From positions 2,234,257 to 2,298,256 of the forward strand of contig NZ_KI912183.1 of assembly GCF_000189755.2 (NCBI RefSeq): a stretch of 64,000 nt of DNA. Reading direction: 5' to 3'. The stretch comes from Desulfotomaculum nigrificans DSM 574. GTDB lineage: Bacteria; Bacillota; Desulfotomaculia; Desulfotomaculales; Desulfotomaculaceae. Shown here piece by piece: positions 16,310-25,260 of this stretch (its first letter is position 1; each line of letters begins with the position of its first letter). Under the pieces are notes generated by a model. The model was not told where the DNA came from. It saw nothing but the letters and a program-made list of their open reading frames with translations, and ran no database searches. Position numbers and translations under genes: made by a program.

Positions 16310-16793
16310 TGCTGAAGCGTATTAGAAATACATCACCGTTAATATCCCGGCCGTTAATTTTAACCGTGGCAGGAGTCCAATCACATTGGGCACGGCCAAC
16401 CGGATCATGTTCCAGGGGAACATATGTCTCGACACGTTCGATATTCAGTTGTTGCTTAATTTCCCTGACCCAGCCTCGGACGGTTGAATCACAGCCGGTA
16501 AAGCCTTTCTATTCTTGAAGGCGTTCAAAGATACGGCTGGCGGTGTAACGTTGTTTGGGTGGAGCATTAAGGTTTTCAACTAGCCATTCGCGGATAATTG
16601 GTAAAAACTGTTCCTTAAGCGGTGCGGGTGGGGAAACTTTTCGTTTGTAACGTGTGACCTCTTCCACAGAACCATAAAGTATTTTGCGGATGGTCTGCCG
16701 GGCAAGACCAGTTTCCCTAGAAATTTGTCTTATTGATTTGCGTTCCTTGATGTGAAGATCTTTGATATACTTATAAGTGTCCACCTTGATCAT
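16302..16793 (-). pseudogene. istA: IS21-family transposase IstA, truncated remnant
   Basis: The first 94 residues form the helix-turn-helix part of IstA (KSIRQISRETGLARQTIRKIL). An in-frame TAG follows at LQE, after which the same frame continues with STVRGWVREIKQQL and YVPLEHDPVGRAQCDWTPA, the start of the DDE domain. The frame then runs into an orphan IS30 end and stops. So it carries both an amber codon and a 3' deletion. No istB is present. TTGTCAAC motifs at about 16220, 16270 and 16822 resemble the IS21 terminal repeats. Confidence 0.85.
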
Positions 16794-17137
16794 CCTTTTC
16801 TACCTGCCTTTGCTGTTGTCTTGTCAACTCCAGCATAGCAGGTTTGATGGTCAGGGTGGTCAACTTTTTCTTTAGCATTTTCCTTTCTAGTAGTCAATTT
16901 TTATTCTAGCAAATACACCAAGTCACGATTGCTTCTTAAAACACTCTTATACAATTTAGATAAATAACTAATTATCAGGCCATATTGATGGCCTCGGGCA
17001 TTTTATTGCCTTAAAACAGGAAGATATTCAATAAAGGTTCATTGGCCCCGATTTATGATAAACTTATTGATTTTACATTTTCGTAAAAAAACTAATTACG
17101 TCCTCAACTTTTTCCCAAAATCCGATGCATAAGAGAA

Positions 17138-17180
17138 GCCGCAGGTCAAAAACGCCGTTTAGCGCCTCCTGCGGCCTTTT
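17138..17180 (+). terminator. terminator-like hairpin in a gene-free stretch
   Basis: GCCGCAGG and CCTGCGGC pair with a 22-base interior, followed by CTTTTCT. No plus-strand gene ends here now, so it may be left from a deleted gene. The stretch 16794-17255 otherwise shows only the IS21 end. Confidence 0.5.
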
Positions 17181-17255
17181 CTACTTCAGCTTTCTAAAAA
17201 TCTCACCGTTACTTATGATACGGTTCTCTGTAACGCCCTAACAATAATTTTAGCA

Positions 17256-17906
17256 CTATTCCTTAAAAAAGATAATTTCACTTTCCGGTTTGCGAGGGGT
17301 AAGTGGCAATTCTTTTGCCGGGTAACCAACGATGATAGCTGCGGTAATAACTTCTGTTTCAGATAGATTAAAGTATGACTTGATTTCGGCATACTTTTGA
17401 TCGTTGACAGCGACCAATTCATTGTCTACTTCACCAACAATGCATGCACCCAATCCTAGATGCATCGCTTCTAAAATCATAAATCCATAAGCTATACCCA
17501 TATTTTCAAATGTGCGGGACATAATAGATGCCGGCTTTATGGACAACGACTGGGCTAACTCGTGGTTAAGGTATCTTTTCTCAATCTCTTCATCTGTCAT
17601 AGCAATTCCTGCAGCTCCCATCAACTCCTTTAACCGTTCTAATTGGTGAGCCTTGACCCAGGATTGCAATGTTCCCACACAAAGGATGACGGCTGGGGCT
17701 TTTTTAATCAATACTCCCATGGTGAAAACCTCTGCTAGCTTAGCACGATCTTTTTCTTCGGTAATCGCAATAAATTTCCAGGGTTGAATATTTTTCCACG
17801 ATGGAGCTCTACGCCCCGCTTGCATTATGCTTAATAACTTGTCCTTTGTAACAGGCTCTGAAGTAAACTTTCTTACACTTTTCCATTCGGAAATCTCTTT
17901 AAGCAA
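17256..17906 (-). CDS. nitroreductase-family protein
   Basis: A 216-residue flavin-dependent oxidoreductase of the nitroreductase superfamily. Visible are the FMN-binding N-terminus SVRKFTSEPVTKDKL, the RRAPSWKNIQPWKF loop and the C-terminal glycine-rich segment LGLGACIVGEV followed by IVGYPAKE. The physiological substrate is unknown. The start is TTG at 17906 behind GAGGGGTG. The gene stands alone on the minus strand, with no redox partner adjacent. Confidence 0.88.
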   Translation of the reverse strand: MLKEISEWKSVRKFTSEPVTKDKLLSIMQAGRRAPSWKNIQPWKFIAITEEKDRAKLAEVFTMGVLIKKAPAVILCVGTLQSWVKAHQLERLKELMGAAGIAMTDEEIEKRYLNHELAQSLSIKPASIMSRTFENMGIAYGFMILEAMHLGLGACIVGEVDNELVAVNDQKYAEIKSYFNLSETEVITAAIIVGYPAKELPLTPRKPESEIIFFKE

Positions 17907-18057
17907 ACTACCACACCCCTCATAATATGATATTTTTCTTAAGCCTACTGGACGGATCTTTAATATTTACATTGCTTAATATCCTAATAAATAAATCTAA
18001 TTCTATTACTATCCGTTCGTTTGCCTGCTGAAGGCAGTTATTTGCATGAGATAGTTT

Positions 18058-18937
18058 CTATAGAGAGGTTCGTTTAAAAGTCTTGGCTAAGACTTCTTCA
18101 TCAAAGTTTTGGATACCATGTTCTAACACTTTTAACATTTTATCCTTATCTCTGGGCAGGATACCTGATACCGGAATCACATTGGTCGGATGCACACCGT
18201 AAAAAGGCACATTTTCTAATTCAATGCTTTCAATTAATGTTTTTTCTTCTATATAAATTTTCTATTTCTGGAGCTTCCACAAAGGTTCCTGCCTTAACTT
18301 CTTCATACAATTTTGTTCCTTCAAAAACCCCCAAAGTACCAACCCATACAATCTTTGGCTTGGTTACATTAAGGAATTCTGCCGTTGCCTTAGCATTTTC
18401 TATTCCCTTTCCTTTTCCTGCTACGCCCAGCATAAGTAGGGCTATATGGTTTATGTTTGCTTCATTTAATCTTTGCAATTGTTCGGTAGCTTCTTTAACA
18501 GTATGTCCTTTCTGGATGTGGGCCAACACCTCATCGCAACCTGATTCTATTCCTACGTATAAATCATTTATTCCTAATACCCTCAATTCCTCTAATTCTT
18601 TATCGGTTTTAGATTTAATATTCTGTATTGAAGCATACATGGTTATTGTATTGCATTCGGGAAAATACTCTCTTATCTTAACTGCTATCGCTTTTAAGTA
18701 GTCTGCTTTAAGAACAAAGGCATCCCCATTTAGCAAAAATATTCTTTCAGCTCTTTTAATATACTCTCTTGCTTCCTTTAAATCTTCTTCTATTTGTTCT
18801 AAACTTTCTATCCTGAAACTCACATCTTTATACATATTACAATAGGTACAATTATTATGAGCACAACCTACGGTAACTTGCAAGAGAAGTGAACTTGCTT
18901 CAATTGGTGGTCTATAAGTTATACCGTCGTAATGCAT
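18058..18937 (-). pseudogene. radical SAM protein, frameshifted
   Basis: The first 235 codons encode a radical SAM enzyme with the iron-sulfur cysteines in GCAHNNCTYCNMY and the LYVGIESGCDEVL segment. The frame stops early after ENLYRR. A second frame continues without a break from about 18240 to a TAG at 18058 and reads TLIESIELENVPFYGVHPTN and on to DEEVLAKTFKRTSL, the usual C-terminus of this family. One inserted T in the TTATATAG stretch near 18250 explains the shift. The truncated protein keeps the radical SAM core but loses about 60 residues. The substrate is unknown. Confidence 0.82.
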
Positions 18938-19092
18938 ATCTCATACCTCTTTCTTTATACGATTAATCGGTTTTTTCCGATATGTTAATATTATTGTTTT
19001 GTTTCACTATTGTCAAGCATTCATTTTTTTCCTGCTTTTTAGCTCCTTATCCTATGAGTACTGAGCTGAGTCACGGAAAATCTTGAGTATAA

Positions 19093-19121
19093 TTGACATA
19101 TTTTAAAAAAACTAATAAAAT
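19093..19121 (+). promoter_or_regulatory. promoter of the ArsR-family gene (leaderless)
   Basis: TTGACA, a 17-base spacer and TAAAAT end six bases before the ATG at 19128. The predicted transcript start falls on or next to the start codon, and no ribosome site is present. Confidence 0.6.
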
Positions 19122-19127
19122 TAAAAT

Positions 19128-19439
19128 ATGGAACCGGTAAAAATTTTTAAAGCATTAGCAAATGAAACACGTTTAAATATATTGCACTGGTTGAAAGACC
19201 CTGGTACCCACTTCCCGCCACAAAGCCATGCCCTTGTCACAAATGATTTCTCCAGAGGGGTCTGTGTGGGAAGCATTCGTGATAAAACCGGCTTATCTCA
19301 ATCTACCATCTCTGAGTTTCTGTCATTGCTTCAACAAGCAGGCTTGCTGGAAGCTAAGCGAATCGGTCAATGGACCTATTTTCGCAGGAACGAGAAAGCG
19401 ATTGAGGAACTAATAAAATGGATGGCAAAGACATTATAA
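19128..19439 (+). CDS. ArsR-family winged-helix transcription regulator
   Basis: A 103-residue regulator. It starts with KIFKALANETRLNILHWL, continues through an insert rich in His, Phe and Asp, and then has the recognition helix RDKTGLSQSTISEFLSLLQQAGLLEAKR and the wing GQWTYFRR. A single cysteine (GVCVGS) precedes the DNA-binding helix. The inducer is unknown; the typical partner, a permease or oxidoreductase, is not adjacent. A 26-bp perfect hairpin overlaps the stop codon. Confidence 0.88.
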   Translation: MEPVKIFKALANETRLNILHWLKDPGTHFPPQSHALVTNDFSRGVCVGSIRDKTGLSQSTISEFLSLLQQAGLLEAKRIGQWTYFRRNEKAIEELIKWMAKTL

Positions 19440-19500
19440 AGGTAAAAGACCATCTAAAAGGGAAAATATTTACTCTTTTAGATGGTCTTTTACCTTTATA
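19435..19500. repeat. 26-bp perfect inverted repeat, hairpin at the end of the ArsR gene
   Basis: The arms 19435-19460 and 19475-19500 are exact reverse complements with a 14-base loop. The TAA stop lies inside the left arm. The run TTTTACCTTTAT at the 3' side gives only a weak terminator tail. Confidence 0.85.
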
Positions 19501-19743
19501 TTCAGAAATAAGGAGATATTTAGCGCTACTGGTGTTATGGGACAATTCTCTTACCCCAGTATGGCGCCACCCCTGTTGTCGTACCTTTTTAGGGTACTCT
19601 TTTCCTCTAAAACCTTTTGTATAACCAAAAAACAAAAATAATTGGAGTAGATGCAACATAAATAGCAATTTTATGAGATGTTTAACTTCTCATACTTGAC
19701 ATTCCTTCTAAATTCATACTGTTCTTTAAGGAGGAGAGTTTCC

Positions 19744-20982
19744 TTGTTGGCAGAAAAATTTGATGTTTTCTTGTTTGATTTGGATGGAGTTATCTACATC
19801 GGAGGTAAATTGCTGCCCGGTGTTAAAGAAACCCTGGCACAACTGCGCAGGCTAAATAAACGGATCTATTTCTTAACCAATGACCCCATCCCCACACGAC
19901 GGCAATTCGTAGAACGACTACAAGGCCTTGGGATAGAAGCGCACCTGGACGAAATAATCTCCAGCGGTTGGGCCACAGCCAAAACCCTCCGCCTAATGGA
20001 GATCAACTCTGTCTATGTTTTGGGGAGCGACGGTCTAAAAACGGAGATCCGGGGATTTGGGATAGATGTGGTGGAAAAGAGTGACTGCCAGGCGGTGGTT
20101 GTGGGTCATGATGATCAACTTTCCTATGGCCATATCCGTCAAGCCATTCAACTGATTCACCGGGGAGCCAAATTTATTGCCACCAACGTCGACGCAACCT
20201 TCCCCGGACCCGAAGGCCCCTGCCCCGGTACCGGTGCCATTGTTAGCGCTGTTCAGACCTCCTCCGGTAGACGTCCAGTCATCATTGGAAAACCCTATCC
20301 CCCAATGTTTCGTACGGTCCTTGATCATCTGGACCCCCACCTCCGGGTGGCCATGGTGGGGGACAACCCCTACACTGATATCTTAGGAGCCCACCAGCAG
20401 GGGATCACGGCAATTCTCCGCTCGGACAAGGCAGTGGATTTCCCTTCCCCCAAGGATTTCCGCATTCCGGATGCCAGAATCACAAACCTCAAGGAACTTT
20501 TTACCCCTGCGATAACGGCTCGTCCCTGGGGCAAGCCCCCCTATGCCTGGCCGGAAACTGTTGAGCCTGCTGTGGCGGCCGTGGTTTTTGACGGAGATGG
20601 CAGGATTCTTTTGATTAAACGAGTTGACTTTGATGTGTGGGGCTTGCCCACCGGACACATCGAACCCGGGGAGACCGTGCAGGAAGCCGTTATCCGGGAA
20701 GTCTACGAAGAAACCGGGTTACGGGTAAAAGTAAGCCGGTACATCGGGGTCTACTCGGACCCGATGTACCTGGTGGTGTCTCATCCTTCGGGCAAAGTGT
20801 GTCACTACATTACGTCCTGTATGGAATGCAAGATAGTTGGGGGGTACTTGCGGGCAGACTGTGTGGAGACTGCGGAGGTTGCATTCTTTGAACTGGATAA
20901 CCTGCCGACCAACCTCCTAACCCTGCACGGTGAATGGCTAAGGGATGTGCTTAATCGGGACAATGCCGGGGTTTTAAGGTAG
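19744..20982 (+). CDS. fusion of HAD-IIA phosphatase and Nudix hydrolase
   Basis: About 412 residues in two enzyme domains. Residues about 5-255 form a NagD-like HAD phosphatase with FLFDLDGVIY, FLTNDP, the GKPYPPMF lysine and GDNPYTDILGA. Residues about 280-410 form a Nudix domain with a complete box GHIEPGETVQEAVIREVYEE followed by TGL. The pair suggests sequential hydrolysis of a nucleotide-like substrate and dephosphorylation of the product. The start is TTG (19744 or 19747), seven bases after AAGGAGGAG. The gene looks more GC-rich than its surroundings, which may mean transfer. Confidence 0.88.
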   Translation: MLAEKFDVFLFDLDGVIYIGGKLLPGVKETLAQLRRLNKRIYFLTNDPIPTRRQFVERLQGLGIEAHLDEIISSGWATAKTLRLMEINSVYVLGSDGLKTEIRGFGIDVVEKSDCQAVVVGHDDQLSYGHIRQAIQLIHRGAKFIATNVDATFPGPEGPCPGTGAIVSAVQTSSGRRPVIIGKPYPPMFRTVLDHLDPHLRVAMVGDNPYTDILGAHQQGITAILRSDKAVDFPSPKDFRIPDARITNLKELFTPAITARPWGKPPYAWPETVEPAVAAVVFDGDGRILLIKRVDFDVWGLPTGHIEPGETVQEAVIREVYEETGLRVKVSRYIGVYSDPMYLVVSHPSGKVCHYITSCMECKIVGGYLRADCVETAEVAFFELDNLPTNLLTLHGEWLRDVLNRDNAGVLR

Positions 20983-21005
20983 ACAAGGCTATGTTCATTC
21001 CTCAC

Positions 21006-21464
21006 CTAATCTTTCGACACATCCACCCACTGTCCGCCGGTGATATCCTTCAGTTCAGCTACTTTTAACTCTACGGCGGCATTTGTTTCCCCTGCTGCCG
21101 GAAAAACACGCTCATATGCTTGTAAGGACTTGTCTAAATAAATGGGAATCGGCTGTTTTAACCCAAAGGGGCATACCCCGCCCACGGGATGCCCTGTCAC
21201 GGCCATGACCTCATCAACATCGGGCATCTTAGCCTTTGTTTGAAAAACGTCTTTAAACTTCCGGTTATCCAAACGCTTATCCCCGGCCATCACAATCATT
21301 ACATAATCATCTTTAACCTTAAATAACAATGATTTGGCAATTTCCCCATGGGTTACTCCCAAGGATTCTGCTGCCTTCGCAACGGTACTTGTATCTTGAA
21401 AGGTTAATATTTCTACAGGCTTTTTCCGCTGATTGAAAAACTCTATTACAGCTTGTACCGACAT
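21006..21464 (-). CDS. YbaK/EbsC-family aminoacyl-tRNA deacylase
   Basis: A 152-residue stand-alone editing domain related to the prolyl-tRNA synthetase insertion domain. Typical elements are GEIAKSLLFKV with the conserved lysine, MAGDKRLDNRK, and GHPVGGVCPFGL. Such proteins hydrolyse misacylated tRNAs (for example Cys-tRNA-Pro) in trans. It is convergent with the HAD-Nudix gene. The specificity cannot be told from the sequence. The 180 bases upstream show no recognisable signal. Confidence 0.9.
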   Translation of the reverse strand: MSVQAVIEFFNQRKKPVEILTFQDTSTVAKAAESLGVTHGEIAKSLLFKVKDDYVMIVMAGDKRLDNRKFKDVFQTKAKMPDVDEVMAVTGHPVGGVCPFGLKQPIPIYLDKSLQAYERVFPAAGETNAAVELKVAELKDITGGQWVDVSKD

Positions 21465-21644
21465 AACTTCCTCCCTATTAAGATGCGTTTATCTATCTAC
21501 AAACCAACTAATCCCCATTTTGCCTTAATCTTTTTAAAATGGCAAGATCGGCTGAGCGAACTCACAATAAATCAACCATTGCAACCACTAGACAAGAACA
21601 AGATCAAGTATATATAAGTCCCTTGACAAAACAACTTTTCGCTG

Positions 21645-22124
21645 TTACTTATGGTAGGGTTCATTTTTAATTATCCTAAAACACCGATAAACCTGCTCCA
21701 GCAAAACCAGTCGTACTATCTGATGAGGAAAGGTTAGTTTAGACAAAGACAACAACAAATCGGCTCTATCCACAATAGACGTTGCCAGACCAACTGAGCC
21801 GCCTATAATGAAGGTTATATCACTGCGACCGGTTAGGGCCAGTTCCTCTATTTTTCCGGCCAGTTCTTCTGAGGTGAACATTTTCCCCCGGGCGTCCAGA
21901 ACGATGAGGAAAGTACCTGGACGCAGGCGTTTTATTAATCTGTCTGCTTCTTTTTGTTTGACTTGCTCTTCTATGGCCGGGGGGGCGTTTTCGGGGCAGG
22001 GTTCGTCCGGTACCTCTGATATTTCTACCCTGGCGTAGGGGTTTAGTCTTTTCAGGTATTCTTTAACCCCTTCCACCAGGTATTTTTCTTTTAGCCTACC
22101 TACGGCTAATATGGTGATCTTCAT
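21645..22124 (-). CDS. rlmH: 23S rRNA (pseudouridine-1915 N3) methyltransferase
   Basis: A 159-residue SPOUT-class methyltransferase of the standard length. It has ITILAVGRLKEKYL at the N-terminus, the SAM-binding FIIGGSVGLA loop and the C-terminal LSLSKLTFPHQIVRLVLLEQ followed by YRCFRIIKNEPYHK, which is diagnostic. It methylates the pseudouridine in helix 69 of 23S rRNA on assembled ribosomes. RlmH is often near the origin in Firmicutes, in agreement with the rest of this window. Confidence 0.97.
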   Translation of the reverse strand: MKITILAVGRLKEKYLVEGVKEYLKRLNPYARVEISEVPDEPCPENAPPAIEEQVKQKEADRLIKRLRPGTFLIVLDARGKMFTSEELAGKIEELALTGRSDITFIIGGSVGLATSIVDRADLLLSLSKLTFPHQIVRLVLLEQVYRCFRIIKNEPYHK

Positions 22125-22164
22125 GTTTTTCTCCTTGACCTTGATAAATACTCATGTTTCCTCT

Positions 22165-22198
22165 AGAAAAAAAGCATGCCGGTGGCACGCCTTTTTTT
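22165..22198 (-). terminator. terminator after murA
   Basis: On the minus strand GCGTGCC and GGCATGC pair (one G-U), preceded by A7 and followed by TTTTTTTCT, just past the murA stop. Confidence 0.85.
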
Positions 22199-22223
22199 AC
22201 ATTCTTCCATTTTGTCAGTTTGC

Positions 22224-23477
22224 CTATTCCCTGCGGATGCGAGCTCCCAGGGAGGTTAGCTTTTGTTCTATATTGGTATATCCACGGTCCACAAAGTGAA
22301 CGTTACTGATTTCGGTTTCACCTTTGGCCATCAGGCCTGCAATTACCAGGGCGGCACCGGCTCTCAGGTCCGAGGCTTTTACCTGGGCCCCTTGTAATTC
22401 TGTTACTCCCTCAATAACGGCCATTCTGCCTTCAACCTTAATATTGGCGCCCATGCGCTTTAGTTCATCGGCAACCCGGAAACGGTTTTCAAAGATATTT
22501 TCTACAATAATGCTGGTACCTGGCACCGTGCTGAGAAACGACATCATTTGGGACTGCATGTCAGTGGGGAAGCCGGGATAAGGCATGGTTTTAATATCAA
22601 TGTTTTTCGCCTCGATACCGATTGCTTTAACGTGAACTGAATCTTCCCCTTCCAGAACCTCTACGTTGGATTCCCTGAGTTTAGCGCTAAGGGGTTCCAG
22701 GTGGCGGGGAATTACGTTCTCCAACAATATATCCCCTCTGGTGGCAGCAGCGGCCACCATAAAGGTGCCAGCCTCAATTCGGTCGGGGATAATGCTGTAC
22801 CGGCCACCGGTTAATTTAGGCACACCCTGAATTTTAATCAGATCGGTACCAGCACCCCGAATTTTAGCTCCCAGGGAGTTTAGGAAGTTAGCCAAATCAA
22901 CAATTTCCGGTTCTTTGGCCACGTTTTCTATAACTGTTTGGCCCCTGGCCAAACAGGCCGCCATCATAATATTCTCGGTGGCTCCTACGCTGGGAAAATC
23001 GAGATACACCCGGGTACCGTGCAGGCCTTGAGTGGTGGCTTGCACCGAACCACGGTCCAGGTTAATCTCTGCCCCCAGAGCGACTAACCCTTTAAAATGC
23101 AAATCCATGGGCCGCACACCAATGTTACAACCACCGGGCAATGATATTTGCGACTTTTTATAACGGGCCAGCATGGGTCCTAAAAGTAAGTTAGAAGCTC
23201 TTAGTTGTTTTACCAAATTATAGGGGGGTTCTTCGGTTACTTGTTCAGGAGCTTTCAGGGATAAAATATCATTAGCCAACCAGCGTACTTTGGCACCCAT
23301 GGTGCCCATGATTTCTAACATAATCCGAACATCACTGATATCCGGAACATTTTCTAAAACAACTTCATCCTCCGCCAGCAAAGCACCGCACAGGATAGCC
23401 AGGGAAGCGTTTTTAGCGCCACTGATCTTTACCTTGCCATGGAGCGGGTATCCTCCTGCAATTATAAGTTTGCTCAA
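22224..23477 (-). CDS. murA: UDP-N-acetylglucosamine 1-carboxyvinyltransferase
   Basis: A 417-residue enzyme of normal length that adds enolpyruvate from PEP to UDP-GlcNAc, the first committed step of peptidoglycan synthesis. Visible are the lysine in KISGAKNASLA, the catalytic cysteine in LPGGCNIGVRPMDLH (the fosfomycin target), PSVGATENIMMAA and DRIEAGTFMVAAA. Firmicutes often have two copies; the second is not in the window. It is followed by a terminator and then by rlmH. Confidence 0.97.
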   Translation of the reverse strand: MSKLIIAGGYPLHGKVKISGAKNASLAILCGALLAEDEVVLENVPDISDVRIMLEIMGTMGAKVRWLANDILSLKAPEQVTEEPPYNLVKQLRASNLLLGPMLARYKKSQISLPGGCNIGVRPMDLHFKGLVALGAEINLDRGSVQATTQGLHGTRVYLDFPSVGATENIMMAACLARGQTVIENVAKEPEIVDLANFLNSLGAKIRGAGTDLIKIQGVPKLTGGRYSIIPDRIEAGTFMVAAAATRGDILLENVIPRHLEPLSAKLRESNVEVLEGEDSVHVKAIGIEAKNIDIKTMPYPGFPTDMQSQMMSFLSTVPGTSIIVENIFENRFRVADELKRMGANIKVEGRMAVIEGVTELQGAQVKASDLRAGAALVIAGLMAKGETEISNVHFVDRGYTNIEQKLTSLGARIRRE

Positions 23478-23579
23478 CTGTCTTAACCTCCTAAACTTCT
23501 GTCGCTCCCCACACCGTACATGATATTCTCTAAAAGTCTCAATAAATCCTGCAAATTAACTAAATACTGGCTAAAAGTC

Positions 23580-24482
23580 CTACAATTGGTGCAATTTTTC
23601 CTTTTCCATCCCCCATTTTTGATATTTGGCCTCAAACTGCAGCATTTCCATGCCCAACACGGACTGCAGAGCTAGCTCCATGTTTTTACCCCGGGCCAAA
23701 TTTATCAAAATGGATTTAAGAGCACCTTCGCCGTATTCTTCAGCAATATAACGTACCGCCAAATAAGATTGCCGGTAGGCCAAAGGTTGGTTGGGCAAGT
23801 TATCAAAATCCCGGTCCATTTGACTTAATGAATACAGGGGCTGGTCCAGCGAAGCAGCGGGTTCATCAAATTCAAACCCGGTAAGTTTATATTCCTCGTA
23901 TTGGGCCATCCCCTCGGTAAACCAACGGGTATAATTACCCGCGGTGACATAGTCTACCACCAGGTGGGTAAATTCGTGGGCCATGGGCCCTGATTTTTTA
24001 AAGGTTTCCTGGAATGATAAAGGATCCTGGTCCGGAACCCACACGGTTGGTGATAAAACCCTGATCACGCCGGCCCAATATACGCCCATGGCGCTTTCAT
24101 TGGCCGGCCAACCAAAGTTGCGATTTAATTCTGCCCGGGAGGGGTAGACAATCACGGGAATTTTGCGGGAACTGGAGAAACCATACTTGGCTGCGATGGG
24201 GCCGTAAAATTGTTCCGCCGTTGCCAATACCAGTTCGGCATCTTTTCGGTTGCCGTTAGTATAGCGAACAATAAAATGTTGGCCCGTTATGGTCTCCATA
24301 TCCCGGGTGGTCCAAACAGCCTTTTCTTTTAAACCTTCCCTAAGCAGACTGTAAGTACTGTTACGGATAAAGTTAGGAATTTTCATTAAAAAAACCGCCA
24401 CTAGAACTAAGGCGGCTAAAACTATGCCTAAAGGTATATATAAACTTGGCCGCGCTAATTCCTGGTTATTTACACGAGGCAT
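23580..24482 (-). CDS. membrane-anchored peptidase MA-like metalloprotease
   Basis: About 300 residues with one N-terminal membrane segment (about 15-38) and a large extracytoplasmic part. The zinc motif HEFTH, followed by a glutamate in WFTEGMAQYEEYK, marks a gluzincin of the peptidase MA group. The substrate is unknown. The ATG at 24482 is chosen because AGGAGGTG lies seven bases before it; an upstream ATG has none. It lies between murA and envelope-related genes, so a cell-surface role is plausible. Confidence 0.85.
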   Translation of the reverse strand: MPRVNNQELARPSLYIPLGIVLAALVLVAVFLMKIPNFIRNSTYSLLREGLKEKAVWTTRDMETITGQHFIVRYTNGNRKDAELVLATAEQFYGPIAAKYGFSSSRKIPVIVYPSRAELNRNFGWPANESAMGVYWAGVIRVLSPTVWVPDQDPLSFQETFKKSGPMAHEFTHLVVDYVTAGNYTRWFTEGMAQYEEYKLTGFEFDEPAASLDQPLYSLSQMDRDFDNLPNQPLAYRQSYLAVRYIAEEYGEGALKSILINLARGKNMELALQSVLGMEMLQFEAKYQKWGMEKEKLHQL

Positions 24483-24580
24483 ATGGACACCTCCTGTCAT
24501 AAACTAGTTAACTAATCTAATTATATGACCAGAATGGTGTTAGTCCTAGTGGTAATTTGTTGCATTAAAAGGCCGGGCTT

Positions 24581-25159
24581 TTACTGCCCGGCAGCTGCCT
24601 TCCAACTTTCAATCAGTTTACGTGCCTCGTCAGCTCTGGGACCCTGCTTTTCGGTCTGCAGCACTTTTTCCATGGCTGCTATGGCACCTTGATAATTTTT
24701 CTTTTCGGCTTGTAATTGAGCATACTGGAAATTCACATCCGGGTTGTTGGGTTCAATTTGCAAAGCCTTGTTCAACTGCCGCTCTGCAACATCGGTTTTT
24801 CCCTGAGCATAGTATATCAGGGCCAGGTTTTCCATAACGCTAACATTTTTCGGTTCCAGGGATAAAATTTTCTCATAGGTGGTGGCAGCCTGCCCTAATT
24901 TGCCGGCCTCGGTATAGTTAGCAGCCAGGGCATTTAGCAGTTCGGTGTCATGGGGCTTTTTCTTAGATTGTTCCTCCAGGGCTTTGATCCTTTCTTCCAC
25001 GGTGGTGGGGACTTTGGCTTGCTCGTCCTGAATACCTCCTAAACCTGACCACACCACAGACGACCCAATCAAACCCAGTGCCAGTACCGCTGCCAGTATA
25101 CCAAATACAATACGCTGGGTGCGTTTATTTCTTGCGCTGGGGGAAAAGAATTTAAACAA
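24581..25159 (-). CDS. TPR-repeat protein with N-terminal membrane anchor
   Basis: About 192 residues. A hydrophobic segment near the N-terminus (FGILAAVLALGLIGSSVVW) is followed by a short coil and three tetratricopeptide repeats (TELLNALAANYTEAGKLGQA, VSVMENLALIYYAQGKTDVA, PDVNFQYAQLQAEKKNYQGA). It is probably a scaffold facing the outside. The start is set at TTG 25159, six bases after GAGGTGG; longer forms would read through the terminator hairpin of the upstream gene. Confidence 0.8.
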   Translation of the reverse strand: MFKFFSPSARNKRTQRIVFGILAAVLALGLIGSSVVWSGLGGIQDEQAKVPTTVEERIKALEEQSKKKPHDTELLNALAANYTEAGKLGQAATTYEKILSLEPKNVSVMENLALIYYAQGKTDVAERQLNKALQIEPNNPDVNFQYAQLQAEKKNYQGAIAAMEKVLQTEKQGPRADEARKLIESWKAAAGQ

Positions 25160-25211
25160 ATTTAACCACCTCAACTTAATTGGCAAACCTGGGAAAATGA
25201 TATCAAATAGT

Positions 25212-25249
25212 TTATAAAAAGTAAACCTCACAGCGCAACATCTGTGAGG
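25212..25249 (-). terminator. terminator after the M23 peptidase gene
   Basis: CCTCACAG and CTGTGAGG form a perfect stem with an eight-base loop, followed on the minus strand by TTTACTTTTT. Confidence 0.75.
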
Positions 25250-25260
25250 TCTGGTACGTC

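Noticed and set aside
19354-19668. A 104-codon minus-strand frame across the ArsR gene end.
   Set aside because: It runs through the 26-bp hairpin and is antisense to the regulator; no family resemblance.
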